Notes: generated from the sequence alone by a model not told the origin. A stretch of 64,000 bases of DNA from Trachythela sp. YZ-2020 (GCA_016169945.1 JADLSH010000344.1:1054001-1118000); one strand, 5' to 3'. Shown: positions 12,176 to 26,841, numbered from the stretch's first letter. Program-made: numbers and translations.

Positions 12176-13020
12176 TTACAAAAAATCCGCTTGCTTTTAT
12201 AACGAAATGTTTTTTCTGAAAATCCAGGAAATCAAGCCACAGAGACTCGCGAATACGAAAATTTTCTGAGGGACGACACCAGACCCCTCCAGGTTCTCAC
12301 ACTTCAATGTACCACCTACTTGTTAGGTCCCTTTTCGTTGATGCATATATGGCTTCCCACTAACGATTTCTGTGATAACTTCCTTAAGTGGGGGAAATTT
12401 CAGTCGTTGTATAGAGCTATATTAAAATGGTATATAAGTTAAAGGTATAAAGCAAGTGATGTGTGATGGCCTGTCGTTAAGAGCTTTAGAGCCTCTAGGG
12501 CGAAACAAAAAGAAAGTTGTGAAGTTGTGAAGCAAAGGCATTCAGTGCAGCAAAAAGTTCACATATTTAATCTATCCTCTTTTTTTACTTTTTTGACAAA
12601 ACGAACAATTTGCTAATAACATCATAGTCGACATCATATTTTCCGCTTTTATTGGTCGTCAGTGATACACTATATAGAACGTTTTCCCCTAGGTCTATGA
12701 AAATTAATCTAATATAAAAATCTTGTTCACCGCACACACGAACAAATCTCGTCAAGGAACTTGTCAAGGAACACTTGCTCGTATGTACGGTGCTTTAGGT
12801 ACCCGTACAATCATGCCTTTCCCTTCCTCTCAATATTGAACTTTTTACTAATTAATATCTTTTATATGTTACTAAAAACGGCATTGGAAGTTCCACTGTT
12901 TATTTGGGATACTTAATTTGAATACAAATTTGAACGATATCCAAATATTTCAAACATGGAAGATATAAGTCCAATAAATCTATATTTATAGAATCTCAGT
13001 AAAGGCGGTCTATTTACAGG
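12176..13020. repeat. 0.83-kb dispersed repeat, copy 1
   Basis: This segment recurs with few differences at 13526-14357. Shared landmarks are TTACAAAAAATCCGCTTGC at the start, GGGACGACACCAGACCCC inside, and GAATCTCAGTAAAGGCGG at the end. Its last 150 bases (from about 12870) also match the part of the array unit just before the VNTR, so it marks the left edge of the array. A diverged inverted copy of its middle lies at about 54340-54590. Confidence 0.85.
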
Positions 13021-13525
13021 AATTTACAGGTATACTTACTGGTGGCTTTCTGGTAATCTTCAGTGTATCGCTTGGCTTGGTGCTAAATACCAAACTAAGT
13101 TGAGTTTATACTGGATATGTCCGCTACCAGTTCCAAACTGCTCTCTCAGAGATCCAGTATGCACAAATCATTGTGCCAAAAATATAGCCCATAATTTTCC
13201 CCATCTTGCCTCGTTCAGAAGATATGTAATGTTTCGCTCAATTGAACATATGACGTCACTTCACAGATAGTTATTATCGCTTCAATAAGTTCATTATATT
13301 GTGTTAACGCGTGAGTTAAAAATACGGATTGAGAACTCAGTACGTAATCATTTAGCAGTAACAGCACAAAGAAAGGTTATCATGAAATTCAATATATAGA
13401 AACAACAGGAAACCGAACGTTTGAAAGTCAAACTTAGCCAGTGGAAGTTGCCATTGAAGGTCTGTAACAAAGTAAATCTAATAACGTTCTAATGCAAAAC
13501 GTTCTAGACATCTATAGTGCACGCG

Positions 13526-14357
13526 CTTACAAAAAATCCGCTTGCTTTTATAGCAAAATGTTTTTTTTCTGAAAATGCAGGAAATCAAGCCACAGAGACT
13601 CGCGAATACGAAAATTTTCTGAGGGACGACACCAGACCCCTCCAGGTTCTCACACTTCATTGTACCACCTACTTGTTAGGTCCCTTTTCGTTGATGCATG
13701 GCTTCCCACTAACGATTTCTGTGATAACTTCCTTAAGTGGGCGAAATTTGAGTCGTTGTATAGAGATATATTAAAATGGTATATAAGTTAAAGGTATAAA
13801 GTAAGTGATGTGTGATGGCCTGTCGTTAAGAGCTTTAGAGCCTCTAGGGCGAAACAAAAAGAAAGTTTAAAATTGTGAAGCAAAGGCATTCACTGCAGCA
13901 AAAAGTTCACATATTTAATCTATCCTCCTTTTTTACTTTTTTGACAAAACGAACAATTTGCTAATAACATCATAGTCGACATCATATTTCCCGCTTTTAT
14001 TGGTCGTCAGTGATACACTATATAGAACGTTTTCCCCTAGGTCTATGAAAATTAATCTAATATAAAAAAACTTGTTCACCGCACACACGAACAAATCTCG
14101 TCAAGGAACTTGTCAAGGGACACTTGCTCGTATGTACGGTGCTTTAGGTACCCGTACAATCATGCCTTTACCTTCCTCTCAATATTGGACTTTTCGCTAA
14201 TTAATACCTTTTATATGTTACTAAAAACGGCATTGGAAGTTCCACTGTTTATTTGGGATACTTAATTTGAAAACAAATTTGAACGATATCCAAATATTTC
14301 AAACATGGAAGATATATCTATATATTTATAGAATCTCAGTAAAGGCGGTCTATTTAC
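13526..14357. repeat. 0.83-kb dispersed repeat, copy 2, inside array unit 0
   Basis: This is a near-identical second copy of 12176-13020. It ends at TCTATTTACA and the normal array sequence resumes at TTTTGTGGAAACAAATG. Its junction with the preceding array sequence is at GCGCTTAC. Confidence 0.85.
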
Positions 14358-14448
14358 ATTTTGTGGAAACAAATGAAAATAAACAAAGTTCAGTTTATGG
14401 TTCAAACTAAGAAGAGTCCAGAATTGCATTTCTCATAAATCAACTGTT

Positions 14449-15127
14449 AAAAGACTTATAATTGAAGGGTTTTGTAGATGAAACATTATTGTGTGTAAAT
14501 TATATACACTTCTTAGACCTAACCAGGAACAGCTGCGAAAAATGCAACTATAGGTCCCTGGCAGGAATAAAATCTGCGGCCCTGCGATTCCGGTGCAGCC
14601 CTCTAACCAACTGAGCTACAGAGTCCACTTGTCGAGCTCTAACCACAAGTTCATGTATGTATGCTAGGGTACTGCCATGTTAAGTTGGCGATTCCTGCCA
14701 GGGACCTATAGTTGCATTTTTCGTAGCTGTTTCTGGTTAGGTCTAAGAAATGTATATAATTTACACTCAATAATGTTCCATCTACAAAACCCTTCAATTA
14801 TTATTATTCAATCGAGTGAGATGCCAACAAAATCTAGATATTTACCCACAACTTAACATGGCAGTACCATAGTATATATACATGAACTTGTGGTTAGAGC
14901 TCGACAACTGGACTCTGTAGCTCAGTTGTTTAGAGCGCTGCACCGGAATCGCAGGGTCACAGATTCGATTCCTGCCAGGGACCTATAGTTGCATTTTTCG
15001 TAGCTGTTCCTTGTTAGGTCTAAGAAATGTATATAATTTACACTCAATAATGTTCCATCTACAAAACCCTCCAATTATTATTATTCAATCGAGTGAGATG
15101 CCAACAAAATCTAGATAAAAGACTTAT
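14449..15127. mobile_element. SINE foldback block with 11-bp target duplication (type example, unit 0)
   Basis: The block is flanked by AAAAGACTTAT at 14449-14459 and 15117-15127. The uninterrupted sequence with a single AAAAGACTTAT is present at 43288-43298. Inside, going right, are an inverted SINE (tail first, tRNA-like head last), a spacer of about 60 bases (GAGCTCTAACCACAAGTTC), a 5'-truncated forward SINE, a mirror of that spacer, and a full forward SINE. The two ends are SINE tails in opposite orientation, so the block can fold on itself. Confidence 0.9.
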
Positions 15128-15661
15128 AGTTCGTGGCTGCCGTAGCACTAAATACTGATATTTTAACACAGTTAAAGTGAACTTTTTCAACATAGTTAAA
15201 AACAGAAATACGATATTAAAAAACATTAAACTGTGAATGCCTAGTTTTGGGCGTTCTAAAGTGCGCAATATTTTTAAAACCGATTACCGTGCTTGAAACG
15301 AAATCGCGTATAACGCTATTTACCGGTTGCGAGGTCCGGATGGGAAAAACTGGGGCTGGGCTTTCTTTTTCTCTCAATATTGAACTATTTGCTGATAAAT
15401 ATCTTTTATATGTTACTAAAAACGTTCGACATAACTTAAAAAGAAGCCAATATCATTATAATGTATAACGATGCAATGAGATAAATTCAGTTAAAATCTA
15501 AATTTGCAAAAATGAATTAAGCCATGCAGGCATTGGAATTTTCACTGTTTATTTGGGTTATTGATTGATTAATAAAAACTTAATTTGAATACAAATTTGA
15601 ACGATATCCAAATATTTTAAACATGGAAGATATAAGTCCAATAAATCTATATTTATAGAAT

Positions 15662-17580
15662 CTCAGTAAAGGTGGTCTATATACAGGTGCTTACTGGTGG
15701 CTTTCTGGTGGCTTTCTGGTGGCTTTCTGGTGGCTTTCTGGTGGCTTTCTGGTAATCTTTCTATCGCTTGGCTTGGTTCTAAATACCAAACTAAGTTGAG
15801 TTTATACTGGATATGTCCGCTATCAGTTCCAAACTGCTCTCTCAGAGATTCAGTATGCACAAATCATTGTGCCAAAAATATAGCCCATAATTTTCCCCAT
15901 CTCGCCTCGTTCAGAAGATATGCAATGTTTCGCTCAATTGAACATATTACGTCACTTCACAGATAGCTAGTATCGCTTCAATAAGTTCATTATATCGTGT
16001 TAACGCGTGAGTTAAAAATACGGATTGAGAACTCAGTACGTAATCATTTAGCAGTAACAAACACAAAGTAAGGTTATCAGGAAGTTGAATATATAGAAAC
16101 AACAGGGAACCGAACGTTTGAAAGCCAAACTTAGCCAGTGGAAGCTGCCATTGAAGGTCTGTAACAAAGTAAATCTAATAACGTTCTAATGCAAAACGTT
16201 CTAGACATCTATAGTGCACGCACTTACGTTCTGAGTGTATAACGTTTTGGCATTTTGTGAAACAAATGAAAGTAAACAAAGTTGAGTTTATGGTTCAAAC
16301 TAAGAAGAGTCCAGAATTGCATTTCTCATAAATCAACTGTTAAAGACTTATAATTGAAGGGTTTTAGATGAAACATTATTGAGTGTAAATTATATACACT
16401 TCTTAGACCTAACCAGGAACAGCTGCGAAAAATGCAACTATAGGTCCCTGGCAGGAATCGAATCTGCGGCCCTGCGATTCCGGTGCAGCGCTCTAACCAA
16501 CTGAGCTACCGGAAGAGTCCACTTGTCGAGCTCTAACCACAAGTTCATGTATGTATGCTAGGTACTGCCATGTTAAGTTGGCGATTCCTGCCAGGGACCT
16601 ATAGTTGCATTTTTCGTAGCTGTTCCTGGTTAGGTCTAAGAAATGTATATAATTTACACTCAATAATGTTCCATCTACAAAACCCTTCAATTATTATTGT
16701 TCAATCGAGTGAGATGCCAACAAAATCTAGATATTTACCCACAACTTAACATGGCAGTACCATAGTATATATACATGAACTTGTGGTTAGAGCTCGACAA
16801 CTGGACTCTGTAGCTCAGTTGTTTAGAGCGCTGCACCGGAATCGCAGGGTCACAGATTCGATTCCTGCCAGGGACCTATAGTTGCATTTTTCGTAGCTGT
16901 TCCTGGTTAGGTCTAAGAAATGTATATAATTTACACTCAATAATGTTCCATCTACAAAACCCTTCAATTATTATTCAATCGAGTGAGATGCCAACAAAAT
17001 CTAGATAAAAGACTTATAGTTCGTGGCTGCCGTAGCACTAAATACTGATATTTTAACACAGTTAAAGTGAACTTTTCAACATAGTTAAAAACAGAAATAC
17101 GATATTAAAAAACATTAAACTGTGAATGCCTAGTTTTGGGCGTTCTAAAGTGCGCAATATTTTTAAAACCGATTACCGTGCTTGAAACGAAATCGCGTAT
17201 ATACTGAGCAAATATTAATACATATTCATATACGCTATTTACCGGTTGCGAGGTCCGGATGGGAAAAACTGGGGCTGGGCTTTCTTTTTCTCTCAATATT
17301 GAACTATTTGCTGATAAATATCTTTTATATGTTACTAAAAACGTTCGACATAACCTAAAAAGAAGCCAATATCATTATAATGTATAACCATGCAATAAGA
17401 TAAATTCAGTTAAAATCTAAATTTGCAAAAGTGAATTAAGCCATGCAGGCATTGGAATTTCCACTGTTTATTTGGGATATTGATTGATTAATAAAAACTT
17501 AATTTGAATACAAATTTGAACGATATCCAAATATTTTAAACATGGAAGATATAAGTCCAATAAATCTATATTTATAGAAT
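15662..17580. repeat. array unit 1
   Basis: 1919 bp. Five VNTR motifs; forward tRNA-like head at 16803-16876. Private region is the long form (with ACTGAGCAAATATTAATAC) and has ACCTAAAAAGAAGCCAAT (variant B). Confidence 0.9.
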
Positions 17581-19231
17581 CTCAGTAAAGGTGGTCTATA
17601 TACAGGTGCTTACTGGTGGCTTTCTGGTGGCTTTCTGGTGGCTTTCTGGTGGCTTTCTGGTGGCTTTCTGGTGGCTTTCTGGTGGCTTTCTGGTAATCTT
17701 TCTATCGCTTGGCTTGGTTCTAAATACCAAACTAAGTTGAGTTTATACTGGATATGTCCGCTATCAGTTCCAAACTGCTCTCTCAGAGATTCAGTATGCA
17801 CAAATCATTGTGCCAAAAATATAGCCCATAATTTTCCCCATCTCGCCTCGTTCAGAAGATATGCAATGTTTCGCTCAATTGAACATATGACGTCACTTCA
17901 CAGATAGCTAGTATCGCTTCAATAAGTTCATTATATCGTGTTAACGCGTGATCATTTAGCAGTAACAAACACAAAGAAAGGTTATCAGGAAGTTGAATAT
18001 ATAGAAACAACAGGGAACCGAACGTTTGAAAGCCAAACTTTGCCACTGGAAGCTGCCATTGAAGGTCTGTAACAAAGTAAATCTAATAACGTTCTAATGC
18101 AAAACGTTCTAGACATCTATAGTGCACGCACTTACGTTCTGAGTGTAACGTTTTGGCATTTTGTGGAAACAAATGAAAGTAAACAAAGTTGAGTTTATGG
18201 TTCAAACTAAGAAGAGTCCAGAATTGCATTTCTCATAAATCAACTGTTAAAAGACTTATAATTGAAGGGTTTTGTAGATGAAACATTATTGAGTGTAAAT
18301 TATATACACTTCTTAGACCTAACCAGGAACAGCTGCGAAAAATGCAACTATAGGTCCCGCAGGAATCAGAATCTGCGGCCCCTGCGATTCCGGTGCAGCG
18401 CTCTAAACAACTGAGCTACAGAGTCCAGTTGTCGAGCTCTAACCACAAGTTCATGTATATATACTATGGTACTGCCATGTTAAGTTGGCGATTCCTGCCA
18501 GGGACCTATAGTTGCATTTTTGGACCTATAGTTGCATTTTTCGTAGCTGTTCCTGGTTAGGTCTAAGAAATGTATATAATTTACACTCAATAATGTTCCA
18601 TCTACAAAACCCTTCAATTATTATTCAATCGAGTGAGATGCCAACAAAATCTAGATAAAAGACTTATAGTTCGTGGCTGCCGTAGCACTAAATACTGATA
18701 TTTTAACACAGTTAAAGTGAACTTTTTCAACATAGTTAAAAACAGAAATACGATATTAAAAAACATTAAACTGTGAATGCCTAGTTTTGGGCGTTCTAAA
18801 GTGCGCAATATTTTTAAAACCGATTACCGTGCTTGAAACGAAATCGCGTATATACTGAGCAAATATTAATACATATTCATATACGCTATTTACCGGTTGC
18901 GAGGTCCGGATGGGAAAAACTGGGGCTGGGCTTTCTTTTTCTCTCAATATTGAACTATTTGCTGATAAATATCTTTTATATGTTACTAAAAACGTTCGAC
19001 ATAACTTAAAAAGAAGCCAATATCATTATAATGTATAACGATGCAATAAGATAAATTCAGTTAAAATCTAAATTTGCAAAAATGAATTAAGCCATGCAGG
19101 CATTGGAATTTCCACTGTTTATTTGGGATATTGATTGATTAATAAAAACTTAATTTGAATACAAATTTGAACGATATCCAAATATTTTAAACATGGAAGA
19201 TATAAGTCCAATAAATCTATATTTATAGAAT
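17581..19231. repeat. array unit 2 (short, one forward SINE copy lost)
   Basis: 1651 bp. Seven VNTR motifs, the highest in the array. About 277 bp of the SINE block is missing, so no forward tRNA-like head remains. The sequence GGACCTATAGTTGCATTTTT is duplicated in tandem at 18506-18545. A 27-base stretch (GTTAAAAATACGG and after) is also missing near 17950. Private region long form with ACTTAAAAAG (variant C). Confidence 0.9.
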
Positions 19232-21116
19232 CTCAGTAAAGGTGGTCTATATACAGGTACTTACTGGTGGGTTTCTGGTGGCTTTCTGGTGGCTTTCTGG
19301 TGGCTTTCTGGTAATCTTTCTATCGCTTGGCTTGGTGCTAAATACCAAACTAAGTTGAGTTTATACTGGATATGTCCGCTATCAGTTCCAAACTGCTCTC
19401 TCAGAGATTCAGTATGCACAAATCATTGTGCCAAAAATATAGCCCATAATTTTCCCCATCTCGCCTCGTTCAGAAGATATGCAATGTTTCGCTCAATTGA
19501 ACATATGACGTCACTTCACAGATAGCTAGTATCGCTTCAATAAGTTCATTATATCGTGTTAACGCGTGAGTTAAAAATACGGATTGAGAACTCAGTACGT
19601 AATCATTTAGCAGTAACAAACACAAAGAAAGGTTATCAGGAAGTTGAATATATAGAAACAACAGGAAACCGAACTTTTGAAAGTCAAACTTAGCCAGTGG
19701 AAGCTGCCATTGAAGGTCTGTAACAAAGTAAATCTAATAACGTTCTAATGCAAAACGTTCTAGACATCTATAGTGCACGCACTTACGTTCTGAGTGTATA
19801 ACGTTTTGGCATTTTGTGGAAACAAATGAAAGTAAACAAAGTTGAGTTTATGGTTCAAACTAAGAAGAGTCCAGAATTGCATTTCTCATAAATCAACTGT
19901 TAAAAGACTTATAATTGAAGGGTTTTGTAGATGAAACATTATTGAGTGTAAATTATATACACTTCTTAGACCTAACCAGGAACAGCTGCGAAAAATGCAA
20001 CTATAGGTCCCTGGCAGGAATCGAATCTGCGGCCCTGCGATTCCGGTGCAGCGCTCTAACCAACTGAGCTACAGAGTCCACTTGTCGAGCTCTAACCACA
20101 AGTTCATGTATGTATATGCTAGGGTACTGCCATGTTAAGTTGGCGATTCCTGCCAGGGACCTATAGTTGCATTTTTCGTAGCTGTTCCTGGTTAGGTCTA
20201 AGAAATGTATATAATTTACACTCAATAATGTTCCATCTACAAAACCCTTCAATTATTATTATTCAATCGAGTGAGATGCCAACAAAATCTAGATATTTAC
20301 CCACAACTTAACATGGCAGTACCATAGTATATATACATGAACTTGTGGTTAGAGCTCGACAACTGGACTCTGTACTCAGTTGTTTAGAGCGCTGCACCGG
20401 AATCGCAGGGCCACAGATTCGATTCCTGCCAGGGACCTATATAGTTGCATTTTTCGTAGCTGTTCCTGGTTAGGTCTAAGAAATGTATATAATTTACACT
20501 CAATAATGTTCCATCTACAAAACCCTCCAATTATTATTATTCAATCGAGTGAGATGCCAACAAAATCTAGATAAAAGACTTATAGTTCGTGGCTGCCGTA
20601 GCACTAAATACTGATATTTTAACACAGTTAAAGTGAACTTTTTCAACATAGTTAAAAACAGAAATACGATATTAAAAAACATTAAACTGTGAATGCCTAG
20701 TTTTGGGCGTTCTAAAGTGCGCAATATTTTTAAAACCGATTACCGTGCTTGAAACGAAATCGCGTATAACGCTATTTACCGGTTGCGAGGTCCGGATGGG
20801 AAAAACTGGGGCTGGGCTTTCTTTTCTCTCAATATTGAACTATTTGCTGATAAATATCTTTTATATGTTACTAAAAACGTTCGACATAACTTAAAAAGAA
20901 GCCAATATCATTATAATGTATAACGATGCAATAAGATAAATTCAGTTAAAATCTAAATTTGCAAAAATGAATTAAGCCATGCAGGCATTGGAATTTCCAC
21001 TGTTTATTTGGGATATTGATTGATTAATAAAAACTTAATTTGAATACAAATTTGAACGATATCCAAATATTTTAAACATGGAAGATATAAGTCCAATAAA
21101 TCTATATTTATAGAAT
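19232..21116. repeat. array unit 3
   Basis: 1885 bp. Four VNTR motifs, the first with a G substitution. The forward tRNA-like head (20365-20437) has lost the G of its A box (TGTACTCAG). Private region short form (variant A). Confidence 0.9.
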
Positions 21117-23040
21117 CTCAGTAAAGGTGGTCTATATACAGGTACTTACTGGTGGCTTTCTGGTGGCTTTCTGGTGGCTTTCTGGTGGCTTTCTGGTGGC
21201 TTTCTGGTAATCTTTCTATCGCTTGGCTTGGTGCTAAATACCAAACTAAGTTGAGTTTATACTGGATATGTCCGCTATCAGTTCCAAACTGCTCTCTCAG
21301 AGATTCAGTATGCACAAATCATTGTGCCAAAAATATAGCCCATAATTTTCCCCATCTCGCCTCGTTCAGAAGATATGCAATGTTTCGCTCAATTGAACAT
21401 ATTACGTCACTTCACAGATAGCTAGTATCGCTTCAATAAGTTCATTATATCGTGTTAACGCGTGAGTTAAAAATACGGATTGAGAACTCAGTACGTAATC
21501 ATTTAGCAGTAACAAACACAAAGAAAGGTTATCAGGAAGTTGAATATATAGAAACAACAGGAACCGAACGTTTGAAAGCCAAACTTAGCCAGTGGAAGCT
21601 GCCATTGAAGGTCTGTAACAAAGTAAATCTAATAACGTTCTAATGCAAAACGTTCTAGACATCTATAGTGCACGCACTTACGTTCTGAGTGTATAACGTT
21701 TTGGCATTTTGTGAAACAAATGAAAGTAAACAAAGTTGAGTTTATGGTTCAAACTAAGAAGAGTCCAGAATTGCATTTCTCATAAATCAACTGTTAAAGA
21801 CTTATAATTGAAGGGTTTTGTAGATGAAACATTATTGAGTGTAAATTATATACACTTCTTAGACCTAACCAGGAACAGCTGCGAAAAATGCAACTATATA
21901 GGTCCCTGGCAGGAATCGAATCTGCGGCCCTGCGATTCCGGTGCAGCGCTCTAACCTTCTGAGCTACCTGAAGAGTCTGCTTGTCGAGCTCTAACCACAA
22001 GTTCATGTATGTATGCTAGGGTACTGCCATGTTAAGTTGGCGATTCCTGCCAGGGACCTATAGTTGCATTTTTCGTAGCTGTTCTTGGTTAGGTCTAAGA
22101 AATGTATATAATTTACACTCAATAATGTTCCATCTACAAAACCCTTCAATTATTATTGTTCAATCGAGTGAGATGCCAACAAAATCTAGATATTAACCCA
22201 CAACTTAACATGGCAGTACCATAGAATATATATAAGAACTTGAGGTTAGAGCTCGACAACTGGACTCTGTAGCTCAGTTGTTTAGAGCGCTGCACCGGAA
22301 TCGCAGGGTCACAGATTCGATTCCTGCCAGGGACCTATAGTTGCATTTTTCGTAGCTGTTCCTGGTTAGGTCTAAGAAATGTATATAATTTACACTCAAT
22401 AATGTTCCATATACAAAACCCTTCAATTATTATTCAATCGAGTGAGATGCCAACAAAATCTAGATAAAAGACTTATAGTTCGTGGCTGCCGTAGCACTAA
22501 ATACTGATATTTTAACACAGTTAAAGTGAACTTTTTCAACATAGTTAAAAACAGAAATACGATATTAAAAAACATTAAACTGTGAATGCCTAGTTTTGGG
22601 CGTTCTAAAGTGCGCAATATTTTTAAAACCGATTACCGTGCTTGAAACGAAATCGCGTATATACTGAGCAAATATTAATACATATTCATATACGCTATTT
22701 ACCGGTTGCGAGGTCCGGATGGGAAAAACTGGGGCTGGGCTTTCTTTTTCTCTCAATATTGAACTATTTGCTGATAAATATCTTTTATATGTTACTAAAA
22801 ACGTTCGACATAACCTAAAAAGAAGCAAATATCATTATAATGTATAACCATGCAATAAGATAAATTCAGTTAAAATCTAAATTTGCAAAAATGAATTAAG
22901 CCATGCAGGCATTGGAATTTCCACTGTTTATTTGGGATATTGATTGATTAATAAAAACTTAATTTGAATACAAATTTGAACGATATCCAAATATTTTAAA
23001 CATGGAAGATATAAGTCCAATAAATCTATATTTATAGAAT
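21117..23040. repeat. array unit 4
   Basis: 1924 bp. Five VNTR motifs; forward tRNA-like head at 22262-22335. The inverted head carries CTAACCTTCTGAGC, unlike other units. Private region long form with GAAGCAAAT (variant D). Confidence 0.9.
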
Positions 23041-24919
23041 CTCAGTAAAGGTGGTCTATATACAGGTGCTTACTGGTGGCTTCCTGGTGGCTTTCTGGTG
23101 GCTTTCTGGTAATCTTTCTATCGCTTGGCTTGGTGCTAAATACCAAACTGAGTTGAGTATATACTGGATATGTCCGCTATCAGTTCCAAACTGCTCTCTC
23201 AGAGATTCAGTATGCACAAATCATTTTGCCAAAAATATAGCCCATAATTTTCCCCATCCCGCCTCGTTCAGAAGATATGCAATGTTTCGCTCAATTGAAC
23301 ATATTACGTCACTTCACAGATAGCTAGTATATATCGCTTCAATAAGTTCATTATATCGTGTTAACGCGTGAGTTAAAAATACGGATTGAGAACTCAGTAC
23401 GTAATCATTTAGCAGTAACAAACACAAAGAAAGGTTATCAGGAAGTTGAATATATGGAAACAACAGGGAACTGAACGTTTGAAAGCCAAACTTAGCCAGT
23501 GGAAGCTGCCATTGAAGGTCTGTAACAAAGTAAATCTAATAACGTTCTAATGCAAAACGTTCTAGACATCTATAGTGCACGCACTTACGTTCTGAGTGTA
23601 TAACGTTTTGGCATTTTGTGGAAACAAATGAAAGTAAACAAAGTTGAGTTTATGGTTCAAACTATAAGAAGAGTCCAGAATTGCATTTCTCATAAATCAA
23701 CTGTTAAAAGACTTATAATTGAAGGGTTTTGTAGATGAAACATTATTGTGTGTAAATTATATACACTTCTTAGACCTAACCAGGAACAGCTGCGAAAAAT
23801 GCAACTATAGGTCCCTGGCAGGAATCAAATCTGGGGCCCTGCGATTCAGGTGCAGCGCTCTAAACAACTGAGCTACAGAGTCCACTTGTCGAGCTCTAAC
23901 CACAAGTTCATGTATATATGCTAGGGTACTGCCAAGTTAAGTTGGCGATTCCTGCCAGGTACCTATAGTTGCATTTTTCGTAGCTGTTCCTGGTTAGGTC
24001 TAAGAAATGTATATAATTTACACTCAATAATGTTCCATCTACAAAACCCTTCAATTATTATTATTCAATCGAGTGAGATGCCAACAAAATCTAGATATTT
24101 ACCCACAACTTAACATGGCAGTACCATAGTATATATACATGAACTTGTGGTTAGAGCTCGACAACTGGACTCTGTAGCTCAGTTGTTTAGAGCGCTGCAC
24201 CGGAATCGCAGGGCCACGGATTCGATTCCTGCCAGGGACCTATATAGTTGCATTTTTCGTAGCTGTTCCTGGTTAGGTCTAAGAAATGTATATAATTTAC
24301 ACTCAATAATGTTCCATCTACAAAACCCTCCAATTATTATTATTCAATCGAGTGAGATGCCAACAAAATCTAGATAAAAGACTTATAGTTCGTGGCTGCC
24401 GTAGCACTAAATACTGATATTTTAACACAGTTAAAGTGAACTTTTTCAACATAGTTAAAAACAGAAATACGATATTAAAAAACATTAAACTGTGAATGCC
24501 TAGTTTTGGGCGTTCTAAAGTGCGCAATATTTTTAAAACCGATTACCGTGCTTGAAACGAAATCGCGTATAACGCTATTTACCGGTTGCGAGGTCCGGAT
24601 GGGAAAAACTGGGGCTGGGCTTTCTTTTTCTCTCAATATTGAACTATTTGCTGATAAATATCTTTTATATGTTACTAAAAACGTTCGACATAACTTAAAA
24701 AGAAGCCAATATCATTATAATGTATAACGATGCAATAAGATAAATTCAGTTAAAATCTAAATTTGCAAAATGAATTAAGCCATGCAGGCATTGGAATTTC
24801 CACTGTTTATTTGGGATATTGATTGATTAATAAAAACTTAATTTGAATACAAATTTGAACGATATCCAAATATTTTAAACATGGAAGATATAAGTCCAAT
24901 AAATCTATATTTATAGAAT
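23041..24919. repeat. array unit 5
   Basis: 1879 bp. Three VNTR motifs, the first with a C substitution. The forward tRNA-like head at 24167-24240 has CCACGGATTCGATTCC in the T arm. Private region short form (variant A). Confidence 0.9.
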
Positions 24920-26841
24920 CTCAGTAAAGGTGGTCTATATACAGGTACTTACTGGTGGCTTTCTGGTGGCTTTCTGGTGGCTTTCTGGTGGCTTTCTGGT
25001 GGCTTTCTGGTAATCTTTCTATCGCTTGGCTTGGTGCTAAATACCAAACTAAGTTGAGTTTATACTGGATATGTCCGCTATCAGTTCCAAACTGCTCTCT
25101 CAGAGATTCAGTATGCACAAATCATTGTGCCAAAAATATAGCCCATAATTTTCCCCATCTCGCCTCGTTCAGAAGATATGCAATGTTTCGCTCAATTGAA
25201 CATATTACGTCACTTCACAGATAGCTAGTATCGCTTCAATAAGTTCATTATATCGTGTTAACGCGTGAGTTAAAAATACGGATTGAGAACTCAGTACGTA
25301 ATCATTTAGCAGTAACAAACACAAAGAAAGGTTATCAGGAAGTTGAATATATAGAAACAACAGGGAACCGAACGTTTGAAAGCCAAACTTAGCCAGTGGA
25401 AGCTGCCATTGAAGGTCTGTAACAAAGTAAATCTAATAACGTTCTAATGCAAAACGTTCTAGACATCTATAGTGCACGCACTTACGTTCTGAGTGTATAA
25501 CGTTTTGGCATTTTGTGGAAACAAATGAAAGTAAACAAAGTTGAGTTTATGGTTCAAACTAAGAAGAGTCCAGAATTGCATTTCTCATAAATCAACTGTT
25601 AAAGACTTATAATTGAAGGGTTTTGTAGATGAAACATTATTGAGTGTAAATTATATACACTTCTTAGACCTAACCAGGAACAGCTGCGAAAAATGCAACT
25701 ATAGGTCCATGGCAGGAATCGAATCTGTGGCCCTGCGATTCCGGTGCAACGCTCTAAACAACTGAGCTACAGAGTCCAGTTGTCGAGCTCTAACCACAAG
25801 TTCATGTATGTATGCTAGGGTACTGCCATGTTAAGTTGGCGATTCCTGCCAGGGACCTATAGTTGCATTTTTCGTAGCTGTTCCTGGTTAGGTCTAAGAA
25901 ATGTATATAATTTACACTCAATAATGTTCCATCTACAAAACCCTTCAATTATTATTATTCAATCGAGTGAGATGCCAACAAAATCTAGATATTTACCCAC
26001 AACTTAACATGGCAGTACCATAGTATATATACATGAACTTGTGGTTAGAGCTCGACAACTGGACTCTGTAGCTCAGTTGTTTAGAGCGCTGCACCGGAAT
26101 CGCAGGGCCACAGATTCGATTCCTGCCAGGGACCTATAGTTGCATTTTTCGTAGCTGTTCCTGGTTAGGTCTAAGAAATGTATATAATTTACACTCAATA
26201 ATGTTCCATCTACAAAACCCTTCAATTATTATTCAATCGAGTGAGATGCCAACAAAATCTAGATAAAAGACTTATAGTTCGTGGCTGCTAGCACTAAATA
26301 CTGATATTTTAACACAGTTAAAGTGAACTTTTTCAACATAGTTAAAAACAGAAATACGATATTAAAAAACATTAAACTGTGAATGCCTAGTTTTGGGCGT
26401 TCTATAGTGCGCAATATTTTTAAAACCGATTACCGTGCTTGAAACGAAATCGCGTAGCTATATACTGAGCAAATATTAATACATATTCATATACGCTATT
26501 TACCGGTTGCGAGGTCCGGATGGGCAAAACTGGGGCTGGGCTTTCTTTTTCTCTCAATATTGAACTATTTGCTGATAAATATCTTTTATATGTTACTAAA
26601 AACGTTCGACATAACCTAAAAAGAAGCAAATATCATTATAATGTATAACCATGCAATAAGATAAATTCAGTTAAAATCTAAATTTGCAAAAATGAATTAA
26701 GCCATGCAGGCATTGGAATTTCCACTGTTTATTTGGGATATTGATTGATTAATAAAAACTTAATTTGAATACAAATTTGAACGATATCCAAATATTTTAA
26801 ACATGGAAGATATAAGTCCAATAAATCTATATTTATAGAAT
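24920..26841. repeat. array unit 6
   Basis: 1922 bp. Five VNTR motifs; forward tRNA-like head at 26061-26134. Private region long form with the extra GCTA (CGCGTAGCTATATAC) and GGGCAAAACTGG, shared only with unit 10 (variant D'). Confidence 0.9.

Larger units (their letters stand above)
13005..15661. repeat. array unit 0 (leading, rearranged)
   Basis: This is the first unit, with a single copy of the 11-bp VNTR motif. Its middle is interrupted by the second copy of the 0.83-kb repeat (13526-14357), which replaces the GTTCTGAGTGTATAACG segment of other units. It holds one inverted SINE (14460 to about 14634), one 5'-truncated forward SINE, and one full forward SINE with tRNA-like head 14910-14983. 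The private region is the short form (CGCGTATAACGC). Confidence 0.85.
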
